DNA from: Powellomyces hirtus
Lineage: Eukaryota > Chytridiomycota > Chytridiomycetes > Spizellomycetales > Powellomycetaceae
Assembly: GCA_025526995.1 (NCBI GenBank)
Contig: JAHLKG010000007.1
Coordinates: 434,001 to 498,000 of the forward strand
Direction of reading: 5' to 3'
DNA length: 64,000 bases
The position numbers and the translations under genes were made by a program. The stretch's first letter is position 1, and every line of letters starts with the position of its first letter. A model generated the notes under the pieces. That model was not told where the DNA came from and ran no database searches. It worked only from the letters and a program-made list of their open reading frames with translations. Shown here in pieces: positions 1 through 11,508 of this stretch.

Positions 1-724
1 CCAGCCTGGTGGCGCCCTAAAATAAACAAAAATGCATCTGTATTCGGCAGTGCCGAGAGTGCAAGTAATGAGTTTCTTACATGGATATAGAACCAACCAG
101 GGCAATAGGAAGAGCTACGCCTAACAGACAGAAGATGGAAGATGCATCCATTTTACTTACAAACATGTGATCCCTAATCCGACGCATCATTTTGTTTGGT
201 CAAGATCTCACAGCAAAGGAACCAGGTGCGCTCCTATCATGGATTTGAGAAGACTATTTTCCTATCTCACTCTGTGATTGGATGCTATCGATATTCTGGA
301 AGGAGAACAATGTATTGGAATCCGGGAAAGTTCCACAAACTCCTGCCCAAACTCCGTCATCGGAACACGGAAGACGAGTGGTTACAACTGATAAGCGGCA
401 CGCGTTTTGGACTTGCGGCACGCGCGTCAGCAATAATGGATTATTTGGAATCAAAAGGGAACTCATAAAGTATGACTGATGTACTGGCAATAAAATCCAT
501 TGATTGTCTAGAAGGGGCGTCGTCGAAAGGACGGAATCACAGGGTCCCAATCGTTTGAAATGCTTGTCGCTCGTGCACTTGTCCTCCGCGGAATTTGCCC
601 ACCATGCTACAAATTCGAGCTTTCTGTGAAGAACTCATGACTGCAAACCCCACGTGATAGCTACAGGACATTTCAACAAGAGAGAGTTCTCCAAGAGCAT
701 AAAAGTAGTGTGCAAACAAAGATT
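1..724. other. intergenic, no gene seen
   Basis: No reading frame here shows a recognisable domain, and none is supported by splice sites. The one motif worth noting is a CACGTG hexamer at 651-656, the same E-box core that recurs in the tandem repeats just downstream. Confidence 0.5.
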
Positions 725-1563
725 GCGTGGGATGCACTGATACCGGTAGAGTAATTTCCGTACTGTCCACGTGCTGGCATTCATGGCGAGCGAAAGTACA
801 AATCGCTGCGGAAACGCATTTGGCACTCCAAGGCGCGAGACGGGCCCGACTGGAAACCCCCCGCGAACCTGACTAAAGCCTCACGCAGAACTGACGCCCC
901 CCGTCCCTTCGCCCCACTTGCTTGTGCTCATTCCATAATGTGGTTTGGAATTTTCTCGTAACATGCGTGGGATGCACTGATACCGGTAGAGTAATCCCCG
1001 TGCTGTCCACGTGCTGGCATTCATGGCGAGCAAAAGTGCAAATCGCTGCCGTTGACATGTGAACAGTCACGGATGAGGAGGGCAGTTATGACGCTGGAAA
1101 CGCATGGCACTTCACGGCGCGAGACGGGCCCGACTGGAAACCCCCCCCCGCGAACCTGACTGAAGCCTCACGCAGAATGTTCTAAAGCTGACGCCCCCCG
1201 TCCCTTCGCCCCACTTGCTTGTGCTCATTCCATAATGTGGTTTGGAATTTTCTCGTAACATGCGTGGGATGCACTGATACCGGTAGAGTAATCCCCGTGC
1301 TGTCCACGTGCTGGCATTCATGGCGAGCAAAAGTGCAAATCGCTGCCGTTTGACGTGTAAACAATCACGGAGGAGGAGGGCAGTTATGACGCTGGAAACG
1401 CATGGCACTTCAAGGCGCGAGACGGGCCCGAACGAAAACCCCCCCGCGAACCTGACTAAAGCCTTACCAAGAATGTTCTAAACCTGACGCCCCCCGTCCG
1501 TCCCTTCGCCCCACTTGCTTGTGCTCATTCACGCATAATGTGGTTTGGAATGTTCTCGTAACA
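725..1563. repeat. three tandem ~300-bp repeats upstream of the H+-ATPase
   Basis: Three head-to-tail copies begin with GCGTGGGATGCACTGATACC at 725, 965 and 1262. The spacing is 240 bp (first copy has an internal deletion) and 297 bp. Copies two and three are nearly identical. Each unit contains a CACGTG box (768-773, 1008-1013, 1305-1310), a C-rich run and a shared end near CTCGTAACATG. The array ends about 160 bp before the H+-ATPase start codon, so it may act as an upstream regulatory array. That role is inference; the repeats and hexamers are seen directly. Confidence 0.85.
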
Positions 1564-1657
1564 TGAATGTTACGCGTGATGATGATGACGCACTCGGGGT
1601 TCACAGAGCCGTCATGACCTTGCAAGGAACGGAATAATAGTCGGTTTAACCCACCAG

Positions 1658-1665
1658 TTATAAAG
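1658..1665 (+). promoter_or_regulatory. candidate TATA box of the H+-ATPase gene
   Basis: TTATAAAG lies 61 bp before the ATG at 1726. Position and sequence fit a core promoter element, but no transcript start is visible in the sequence. Confidence 0.35.
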
Positions 1666-1725
1666 CCGCCTTCTCATCTTGGGCGCTCTTGTCCAAACCC
1701 ATTGGCTGGTCGCTGATCCTCAAGC

Positions 1726-4700
1726 ATGGCCCACAACGGCAAGCCGAACAATCACATCACAATGCAGGTTGCCCAACCGGGCAGTAGTAGCAACCCAAAC
1801 TACATGTCCACTCCACACACTGCTGGGCAGTCGGAGCCGGACAGCACCTCGTCCAATATGCCACTATCGAGAGACTCTCGAAACCTGCCTCACCGCGCGT
1901 CCAACACCAGCACGGAAATCGGGCACGACGAGACCAACCAGTCGTTCCCGCCTCTTTCCGCGGGCGGCAAACCGGCGGCCAAAAGCAGGCTCAGGCGGGG
2001 AAGCACCCCGCATCTTGAAACCGAGGACGACCTTGAGAATCTCCTCAAGGCGCTCGCTGAAGAGGCGGGACAGAATGCTACTACCTCCCCTGATGACTCT
2101 GCCGCGGACATCCACGATAGCAAGTCCGCTGGTCCGCATGCTGTTATCAATGTTCCTGAGGAATACCTCAATACGGACGAGAACACGGGACTGACGACCG
2201 AGGAAGCCGAGAAGAGGAAACGCAAGTTTGGGCCCAATCAGCTGGCGGAACACAAAGAGAACCTGGTTTTGAAGTTTTTGGGGTACTTTGCGGGACCCAT
2301 CCAATATGTGATGTTTGTAAGTGTAGATCAACGTGAACAGATGTGTTGCGCGTAGAAGGACGCGTCTTGTATAGCCAATGCTCATCTTTTCTTCATCATT
2401 GCAATCCAGGCCGCCGCAGTCCTGGCCGGAGGTCTCGAGCACTTTGTCGACCTCGGTGTCATCCTGGGACTACTCATGCTCAACGCCTGCGTTGGTTTCC
2501 TACAAGAGTACCAAGCCGGAAACATTGTAGCTCAGCTCAAACAACAACTCGCCCTCAAAGCCACGGTCGTTCGCAACGGTCAGGTCACTGAAATCGATGG
2601 GAAAGATGTTGTACCGGGTGATATTGTCAAATTGGAAGAGGTAAGCGCGGCAATGAGAATTAGTTGATCACAGAGGAGTAGTAGATCACTATAGCAGCAA
2701 ATGCGTCGCTAATGTCAGGTGTGGGTGTTATGTAGGGAACAATCATCCCAGCCGATGGCAAAATTCTAGGCGAGAAATCGTTCCTGCAAGTCGACCAGTC
2801 CTCGCTGACCGGAGAATCGCTGGCCATCGAAAAGAAGGCCGACGACGAAGTTTACTCTTCATCCGCCGTCAAACGGGGTCAATGCCTGATGGTCGTCACT
2901 GCCACGGGGGACAACACCTACGTTGGCCGCACCGCCAGTCTCGCGTCCGGCACGGCCGCCCGCGGTAAATTTACCGAGGTCCTTAACTCTATCGGCAGCG
3001 CCCTGCTCGTCCTCGTCATCTTCTGGGTCCTCGCGATCTGGATCTCGGGCTTCTACCGTGGTACTTCGATCGCGGATCTTCTCACCAATGCTCTGATCAT
3101 CACGGTCATTGGCGTGCCCGTCGGTCTTCCCGCCGTTGTCACCACGACCCTCGCTGTTGGTGCCGCGTACCTCGCAAGAAGGGAAGCCATTGTCCAACGT
3201 TTGTCTGCCATCGAGTCGCTTGCTGGCTGCGAAATCCTCTGTTCAGACAAGACCGGCACGTTGACTAAAAACAAACTGGTGCTGCACGAACCGTACTGTT
3301 TGAACGGTGTTGACCCTGCCACCATCATTCTTGTCTGTGCGCTCGCCTCGTCACGATCAAAGAAAGGAATGGACGCGATCGACAAATCCATTATGCTCGC
3401 CCTTCTCTCCCACGACAGTGCGCGGGAACAAATGCGTCACTACACCACTTTGGAGTTCCAGCCGTTCGACCCGGTCACCAAGCGTATCGTCGCGGTCGTG
3501 CAGGACGATGACGGGAATCAGATCACCGTCTGCAAGGGAGCGCCGCCTGCGGTTCTGAAGCTCGTAGAGCAAGACCATCCCATTGATCGAGCGGTTCTTA
3601 AGGCGTACAACGAAAAGGTTGCGGAATTCGCATCGCGTGGGTTCCGTTCCCTTGGAGCTGCGTGGAAAAAAGGCGACGATCATTGGGAGATTTTGGGTAT
3701 CCTCTGCCTGTTTGACCCGCCGCGTGATGATACTGCCAGCACGGTCGTGGAGGCCCAAGAACTGGGTCTGAAGGTCAAGATGCTCACTGGAGATGCAGTC
3801 GGAATTGCAAAAGGTACCTGAATGACACGCCAACGTCGCTTTTCTCACGCATTTCTGACGCGTGCTTTCCTCTCAGAAACCGCACGTCAACTCAGACTCG
3901 GCACCAACGTCTACAACACCAAATTGCTGGTCGATGGCTCCATGCCCGGGTCCGAGCTGAACGACTTTGTCGTCGCTGCCGACGGTTTCGCTGAAGTATT
4001 CCCTGAGCACAAGTACATGGTCGTCGACATTCTGCAAAAGCGAGGTTTCCTTGTCGCCATGACCGGTGATGGTGTGAATGATGCGCCCAGTCTGAAGAAG
4101 GCCGACGCTGGCATCGCTGTGGAAGGCGCGTCGGATGCTGCACGCACGGCTGCCGACATTGTGTTCCTGTCTCCTGGACTGGGAACTATCATTGACGCGA
4201 TCAAGACTTCTCGCCAGATTTTCCATCGCATGGTGAGTTACTAGTTAACTTGTGATTACAGTCTCATCTGGATTGATTTGTTCTGATTACTGCAATCCCA
4301 GTTGTCCTATGTCATCTACCGTATTGCTCTTTCCCTGCATCTGGAAGTCTTCCTGACAACCTCATTGATCATCTTGGACCAAACCATCAATCCCGAACTC
4401 GTCGTCTTCCTCGCCATCTTTGCCGATATTGCCACACTCGCCATCGCGTATGACCGTGCACCGTTCTCCCACACACCTGTCAAGTGGGACTTGCCTCGAA
4501 TCTGGGGACTGGCTATCGTCTCTGGTCTCCTCTTGTCGGCGGGGACTTGGATCCTGTACGGAACCCTGATCCAGACTGGCAACAGCGGCGTCGTCAACCG
4601 CGGTGGCCACGGCGGTTACCAAGAGATCCTTTTCCTCGAAATTACACTGACGGAAAACTGGCTCATTTTCATCACACGCTCTTCGCATTCCCTATGGGAC

Positions 4701-5228
4701 ACCTGGCCATCATGGCAACTCGTCGCCGCCGTCTTCACTGTCGATGTACTTGCTACGGTCTTTGCCATCTTTGGCTGGTTCAGCGGGGAACGAACCGACG
4801 TCGTCACCGTAGTCCGCATCTGGATCTATTCCCTGGGCGTCACCACCATCATCGCCATCCTCTACTACACCCTGGCCAACTCGTCCATCTTCTCCAACCT
4901 CGTCCGCGGTCGCATCCAGCGGCGCCAGAAACACCTCGAGGATTTCATGTACGACCTCCAACGCGTATCCAAGATGCATGAGAAGGATGTTGTCTATCAA
5001 CCTAGCAAGAGACGACGCTCCAGCCGCGCCTCACGCGTCCGCAAACCCATGGCGTGGAAGGAAGAGAGCACCAATGAGCGGGATGAAGACAGTGACTTCC
5101 TCGCCCCACGCGCCTACCACACCCGCAAACTCAGCGTTGATCCTGACGCGCCTGACGATTCGGATGCTGACGAGTCGGGCGAGGCGTGGAGGAGGTCCAG
5201 AAATGCGATGTTTGAGAAAAGCAAGTGA
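1726..5228 (+). CDS. PMA1: plasma-membrane H+-ATPase (P3A type)
   Basis: Exons 1726-2316, 2410-2640, 2736-3813, 3877-4232 and 4302-5228 join in phase to 1060 codons. The product resembles yeast Pma1 throughout: TGES at about residues 299-302, the phosphorylation motif CSDKTGT with the catalytic Asp at about 445, and TGDGVNDAP at about 696. Membrane segments lie on both sides. Such pumps export protons using ATP and build the gradient for nutrient uptake. Two parts differ from the ~918-residue yeast enzyme. The N-terminal tail is longer and rich in Ser, Asn and acidic residues. About 80 residues rich in Arg, Ser and Asp follow the C-terminal LEDF...RVS regulatory segment. A repeat array and a TATA-like box precede the gene. 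Confidence 0.96.
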
Positions 5229-5264
5229 ATTGGTTGATGTTTTTGAAGAGTACATATACCCGTA

Positions 5265-5282
5265 CCCCCCCCCCCCCCCCCC
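5265..5282. repeat. C18 homopolymer
   Basis: A run of 18 C lies 37 bp after the H+-ATPase stop codon, probably in its 3' UTR. Its length is likely variable and prone to sequencing error. Confidence 0.8.
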
Positions 5283-5381
5283 AATCATGGCAGTATCACG
5301 TTGTTACATGCATATTTGTTTCTTGTAAAACAGCTTTTTTGGAGCACCCCTTTTTTTGTTTGGTTTTCTGACTCCAGAGTA

Positions 5382-5506
5382 GCAATCCGAAGGAATATGA
5401 CGGCGAGTCCGATTTTGCAGTGTAGTAAATTGCAGCCGCACCACACGGCTTAGATGATTACTAGGCGGCAAATCGGACTCGACGTCATATTCTTTCGGGC
5501 TGTTGC
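5382..5506. repeat. 125-bp palindromic element, MITE-like or hairpin
   Basis: The left arm (5382-5418) and right arm (5468-5506) are imperfect reverse complements, about 37 bp each, around a 49-bp spacer. The shared core reads CGAGTCCGATTT in the left arm. No coding capacity is present. It could be a miniature inverted-repeat transposon or a structural hairpin 3' of the H+-ATPase gene. Confidence 0.7.
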
Positions 5507-6670
5507 AACATGATGATGAATCTCAGACCTTTTCGTCACCAAGCGGGAATTACTGGCTCCAATTTCTCAGGGATCTCTTCACGATTCCGAATCGGCCAGA
5601 AATCCAAAACCTGGGTGACATCTTCACATCATCTCTGCAGCCGACAACGCAAAATGAACGAGTCCTCGCGGTGTTGGATTTGGGTTATGAGCTTAGGGTG
5701 TGAATTCTGAACGAGTTTGAACGGTCAGCCATCCTTGATTCCCAGGATATGGCCACGTGACTTGATGTCACAATTCACATCACCCCGGCACCGCAATGCG
5801 AATCGCGCACGGGCAATATTCGGCGAGAGATATGTGAAGCCAATCAGTGGGCAGTTTTGGTTTCATGAGTGATTCCCACGGCATTCTCCCATCCATTGGC
5901 AATGTGGACACCAGATGCCCCGTTACCCCGGTCCTCGGTACCAGATACATGTCGTGAACTGCCCGTCTCTCAACAGACGACAATGTGCTGCCCTTGTGGG
6001 TGCAAAGGAGGCAGTGATAATGCACGAGTTTATCGATAGTGATAGATAGATACCGAAAGAGATGAGATGGCATGATAATCGTGCATTGTTTACGAATGAC
6101 CGAGTTGGGTTAAAGTTCGTCGTTTTGAGAGGCCGTTTCGGGAACAAACGGAATAACAAATCATTCGTTCCCTATTGGTATCATAGCCGCCGGGACATTT
6201 GCCATATTGATCTTAGGTGCACAACAGTTTGGCATGGAGAGAGAGAATTGCCAGTTGCACACTGAACACAACTGGCTTATTTGCACACATTCATTCATCA
6301 GTCTCGCACACACATGCTCTGACCATTCACATCCGTCTGTCCCTCCCTCCCGCTCGGGGGACATCAAAAACTAAGGGACATATCCCAGTGTTCCACGTAT
6401 CTTGTTTTTTAAACAGCACATCCTCGGTGGGGAGTCCGTTTGAGGACAAACATAACAAAGCATTTTGCAAATCACAACTGCTCTATCTGGGACAACATCA
6501 CACACTTGCTGTACTGAACACTGCCCGGAGCCAACTGGCCTTTTTTGGTTACTTTATCTGCCACTAGGCCATTTCGCAGTATCTTCCCAAGAAAACTTCC
6601 CCAGTTCCCTGGTTCCCCGCCCTCCGAGCAAACAAGGCTGACGCCAACACCTGCACACGCGCGCGCGGAC
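5507..6670. other. intergenic, promoter region of the next gene
   Basis: No supported gene. Short frames here match no family and lack splice support. The last 300 bp before 6671 presumably hold the promoter of the Gln-rich factor; no clear core element was recognised. Confidence 0.5.
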
Positions 6671-9557
6671 ATGGCCGACGTCTCACCAAACGACACTGCC
6701 GGTGCAGACAGTTCGAACAATGAAGAGCTGGACAAAACACATAATATAACAGAAGCGAGTCCCATCGCCGTTGTGAACGACGAAAAGAAGACAAACGATA
6801 AAGAGGCTGAGGACATAGGAAACGAGGAGTACGCATTGGAAAAGGTTGTAAGCAACCCTGAACGAAATGTCGACGAGAAGATGGAGGGTGGCGTGAGGAG
6901 AGAGTCAAACTCACCGGAAGCAGAGGGCCCCTCTCTGGACACGAAGCCGGCAGGCAGGATCGACGCTGACCACCCGAGTGGAGATGAGAAAGCGCGCGTG
7001 GACGAGAAGTTGACCGACTCCCCACTCTTGGCGAGACCACCGTCGAGAGGCCATCACCACCGCCACCACCCGCACCACCGCCGACATTCCGGCAGCAGCC
7101 CGAGAAACGGACGCGGGGGCTCGCCAATATCTTCAGAATCGTACGTGCTTACTATCGTTTGCATTCTTGCATCACGGGAGAAAATCGAGTGTTAACGTTT
7201 TGGACCGTTCCCACAGTTCTACATCATCCTGCAGCACATGCGACAGCGACTCGGATTCGCGATCCTCGCATTCTAGTCGGTTCCATCGCTCTACGTCTTC
7301 GGCGTCGTCGTCATCATTGGGCACCCATCGCAGCAGATCTCCCAGAAAACATTACAGAAAGCGATCGCGCGCATCAGTAGGACGGAGCAGGTCTCTCACC
7401 CCGGCTGGGCCTTTTGGAAGCAAGGCTAGCGCACACATGCTGTCCATGTCCGCCCCGGCGACTCCGGCAGTTGCAACGCCAGATCAGAACGACGCGAGTC
7501 GCAAAGGGCTGGCGCAAAACCTACGGACAACGCACTCTGTGTTGATACAGTTTGGACTTGTCAATGCTGACGGACAGCCATTTCCGATTTCTTCTGAGAA
7601 TCTGGCAAAGTACATCGACATTCAATCGGAGCGCATGCGGGGAGGTGCGATTCAGTTCTCATCGCTTAATTGGTATTTGCATTCCATGCGGAAACTGCAC
7701 AATGAAAACGGCTGGGAGTGGGATGCGGTTCGAAAAGCACCGATTGTTGCGAGTGCTTGGAATGCGGCCAAAGCGCTGACGGCTGAGGCGGCGATCGTGA
7801 GAGCCAATAAGAGGGCGACAAAGGCAAGCCAGGTTCTGGAACAGTTGGGGGCGACAGATCAGCAAAAGGCCGCGGTCGCAGTTCAATTCAGACCAATCTT
7901 GCCGAAAGCAAAAGCAGCAGCGGCAGCTGCTGCCGCTGCTGCCGCCGCCAAATCTCGAGGGGGTGAGGCATTCAATGATGAAGAGTCCATGATGGACGTT
8001 GACTATCGACACGGGGAAGAAGGACATGGCGAGGCTGGATCACATAGTCAACAACGTCCTTCGATCGATTTTTCGGGACGAAATCCATCAATGAGAGTTA
8101 CGGACCGGTCTGCAGAGTTGGGATTGCCGTCGTCGCGGAAGCGCACACACAGTCATCACTCCAACGGCAGTGGTCTTGCACCTGGCGACGAGCATCATCA
8201 TCACCAAGAAGCTGTGTTTCACGCCGATCCTCGATATCACCGCCACGACCCAAGCTATGGACAACCGTATCCGGTTGACGCAGCAGGGAACCCTCTTGTG
8301 CCACGGGGCCGTGACCCGCATCCACATCCTGGCTATGGACAAGCCATGGCGGTAGGTCCAGATGGACGGCTGACTCCTCTGGGCACGCATATGTCCCGTC
8401 AGGACATGATGGATGTGGGCGGTGGTTCTATAGCGGGTTCGCCAGCTCCTGGAGAGGACCCCCGACATCTTCACCCGTATGCGGCATCCAACAAGAAACA
8501 GCGACTTGATCACCATCACCAGCTTGCGCAACAACACGAATACTCCTCGCGCCACCACCCCTCAGAACACCCGCAGCAGCAGCTTCTGGAACAGCAGTCA
8601 AAGCGCGGTGCGGTCCGTGAACTTCGGCCTGCCGCGGGCGTGCCGACCCCGAACCTCAGCGACGCTGATCTTGAAGACATTATCACCGAAGCAAAAAGCG
8701 AGCTCGACAAATGGGCTAGGGATCAGTACCTCATTCGACGACAGCGCACACATCAGCATCAGCGTCAACAATCACAGCAGTTACAACAATCGCAACAACA
8801 ACAGCAACAACAACAGCAACAGCATCTGCATCATCATCAACTTCAGCAACAACCGCATGGCAATCATCATACCCCTCCGCAGCTACTTGTCAACCACCAG
8901 CATCCGCAACACGCGCAACAACCGCAACACCAGCAGCAGCAATCGCATATGATGCAACTCGGCCCAGGCGGCGCACCGTTTCATCATTCGCACTCTGCGG
9001 GTTCGTCGCACATTCCGCAATTCCGACCACAAAGTGCTGGTTCTGCGCAGCCGCAGGGGCGCCCGGGCACCGCCACACCGGTCGCCAGCGGGAGCAACAA
9101 TGGGCAATCACAAATTCAGCAACAGAGCTCAACGACAGGGTCGAAAAACTACTGGCACTACTACCGCCCTCAGCAGAAAGCTGCAGATACCCCACAACAA
9201 CAACATCAGCAGCAGCAGCAGGAACATGCAGGGACCGGAGCAGGCGCTAACGCCCAAACGCCGGAACAAGCAGTGTTCCACACGCAATACTCTGGCCACA
9301 ACTCTGCACCCCAACCCGTCCGCATTGCTCCCCGCCCAGCCATAGATGCATCGAACACACCAACCATGGTTGCCGCGGCACCCACCAGCAAACAAAAAGC
9401 CGCCGCGAATCGCCGAGCAGCAGCGTCGGCCAGGAAATTCGCCGCGGCATCATCTGCGTTTCCAACGTCTCCGCCCCTCCCATCAGCGAAAAAGAAACGA
9501 GTGCGAAAATCGATGCCGACCACGTTCATGGTCGGGGAATCACAGCCGCCTTCTTAG
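6671..9557 (+). CDS. Gln/His-rich nuclear protein with integrase-like helical domain
   Basis: Exons 6671-7140 and 7217-9557 join in phase (936 aa). ATG 6671 is the first canonical start in frame. The order is: an acidic Ser/Glu-rich N-terminus; a His/Ser/Arg-rich stretch; a compact helical domain at about residues 253-343; poly-Ala; then long Gln and His tracts, and a basic C-terminus (KKKRVRKS) that could be a nuclear localisation signal. The helical domain (SSLNWYLHSMRKLH and neighbours) resembles the SAM-like core-binding domain of tyrosine recombinases. No catalytic recombinase domain follows. The composition is typical of transcriptional regulators. The function is unknown and the recombinase resemblance is by eye only. 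Confidence 0.8.
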
Positions 9558-10146
9558 TGTTAAATTGGACTTTACGAATACCGATGTGCACCGCGTATCT
9601 GTTTTACATGCATGCTATATACATAAGTAGTCTCATACATATCTAGATGTTTTAACTGCTGTCTTGTTCTCATGCAGCTTTGAAATCTTCAAATAGTCGA
9701 AACCGTAACTCGTCAATGGCATTCTGCTCATGCCTCGGTATGCGATTCTTTGGATGGCTGGCCTTCCCGGAATCCTTTCATTTAACTCTGGTTGATCGGT
9801 AGTCTGCGAATCAAACGAGCTGTTTTGGTTTCGAGTCCTCGGTGACCGTGTGCGCCAAGGGTTATATGTCTTGGTTGTCTTCCAACAAGCACGGAGCCTG
9901 GAATCAGGAACAGGTCACTGAGGGTGTGTCAATCCGGAGGAAGTGCATGTTGAGACGGGGTTGAGGCGAAATCCAAAGTCCGCTACATCCCACAGAATGG
10001 TGACCCGCCGGAAACGCGATGCTTTCGGCTCCTTGACAGCTTGCAACGGAAGGATGTTCCGGAAGGGTGCCGTCCGACAGTCCAATAGCACATTGACGAT
10101 TCGTGAGATCTGATATGCATGTTTTGCCCATGCAAACGCTGCTTGC
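9558..10146. other. intergenic between convergent genes
   Basis: This is the 3' flank of the Gln-rich factor (+) and of the release-factor-like gene (-). No gene, tRNA or repeat was recognised. Confidence 0.5.
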
Positions 10147-10914
10147 TCACGTTGATCTGCGGGACGTCCCATCCAGCGATACATCTGTATTTCCCTTCTC
10201 GGGATCTGAGGCAACAGAGCACTCGCCATTCGCACCATCCGTTGCTTGACTCCCCGTATTCTCGGTCTCCACGCCATCACCATCAACAACATCAGCAGCC
10301 GTCATTCCCGGATTATTTTTGTGCTTCTTCTTTGTTTTCTGCGCCGCCCTCGCTTTCCGTTTCTGCTCGAGCGCAATCCGAACTTGTCGTTTGGACAGAG
10401 CGCCATTGTGCAGTTCGTCGAGTTTGAGGGCGAGGAGTTTACGCGCTTCTTTGCGGTTGCTGGTCAGGTCCCGGAAGCGTTGAGACTGAGAAATGAAATA
10501 ACGCGGGTGAGAACCCCAGAAAAATGCGAAAAAAAAAGCGGGGATTTTCTTTGTTACCTCTACTCTGATATTGGTAGGGATATGACGCAGCTGCACCCGA
10601 TGCCGACATTTGTTAATCTTCTGCCCGCCGGGTCCGGAGCCCTTGACGAACGCTTCTTCAATGTCCTGCTCAAGCAGAACGATGGGAATTTTTTTGGCGG
10701 GTTTGAGTGGTGGTGGTGGTGGTGGTTGGATTTGTGGTTCGCATTCCGGTGGTGTTGGGACTGGAGTTGATGGGAGGGCGTCGTTCCGTGTGGGTGTGGG
10801 TAGTTCGGGGGTGGTCGAGGAGAGTTTGTGGAAGGGGACGGAGGACGGGCGAGGAAAGGGGAGGGGAGGACGAAGGGTGAGGGGCGAGAGGGAGGCGAGG
10901 ATTCTGCGGAACAT
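10147..10914 (-). CDS. mitochondrial class I release-factor-like protein (GGQ domain)
   Basis: Exons 10914-10558 and 10485-10147 on the minus strand give 231 aa. The sequence GSGPGGQKINK contains the GGQ peptidyl-tRNA hydrolysis motif. It is followed by HIPTNIRVE and, across the intron, SNRKEARKLL, which match the RF-1 domain of the MTRFR (C12orf65)/Rso55 group. A Pro/Ser/Arg-rich N-terminus with few acidic residues fits a mitochondrial targeting peptide. The basic Lys-rich tail is typical of ribosome-rescue factors that release stalled peptides. The 72-bp intron (10486-10557) is in frame and stop-free, but splicing restores the family alignment exactly, so I treat it as removed. The codon-recognition domains of standard release factors are absent. 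Confidence 0.88.
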   Translation of the reverse strand: MFRRILASLSPLTLRPPLPFPRPSSVPFHKLSSTTPELPTPTRNDALPSTPVPTPPECEPQIQPPPPPPLKPAKKIPIVLLEQDIEEAFVKGSGPGGQKINKCRHRVQLRHIPTNIRVEVTKKIPAFFFAFFWGSHPRYFISQSQRFRDLTSNRKEARKLLALKLDELHNGALSKRQVRIALEQKRKARAAQKTKKKHKNNPGMTAADVVDGDGVETENTGSQATDGANGECSVASDPEKGNTDVSLDGTSRRST

Positions 10915-11508
10915 TGTTTTGCAAATCGATTGTGATTGTCGCAGGGGTTCTTACAGAACCGGGTAACTGTCAAAACGCGAAGTGGCTTTGCATTCCGTTA
11001 CAGTTTTGTTCATTCTGGCCACTCTCGACTCCAAAGACCAAAGTGCAATGCGCCATTTCATCTGGAGTTGATTTGGCGCAGCTTCCCGATGAAAACAAAA
11101 AAGAAAGAGGAGAAAAATACATGCTGGTTAGGCAACGGACGTACTTGACAGGTCTGCCGCCGCCCTGTTAAAACAGACAAATGTTGCTGGATAATGACGG
11201 ACGACATTCACTTCCACCACGTGTGAGTCAGTCAGCCTTTTACTGAGCGCATGGATTCTTCTCTTTTGCGCGACATGGGTTGGCGAATTGTGACGGCATT
11301 CTGTTGTATGTATTCGTTGTTCATCCCCTGAATTCCCGCCTCCGGGACGAAGGCCGCACGTTACTCAGACGGGAGCGCGCCAGAAGCTGCTACAGTAACA
11401 GTCCCTGACTAATTGACTACATGCATGTTATACATAAGAGTGAGGAGACCTCGTCCGCTTCCCACCCATTCTCCATATCGGATAATAAGCGCAAGATCCA
11501 ACATCAAA
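10915..11508. promoter_or_regulatory. divergent intergenic region
   Basis: This region separates the start codons of the release-factor-like gene (-) and the NmrA-like gene (+), so it should hold both promoters. No specific element or additional gene was identified. Confidence 0.45.
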
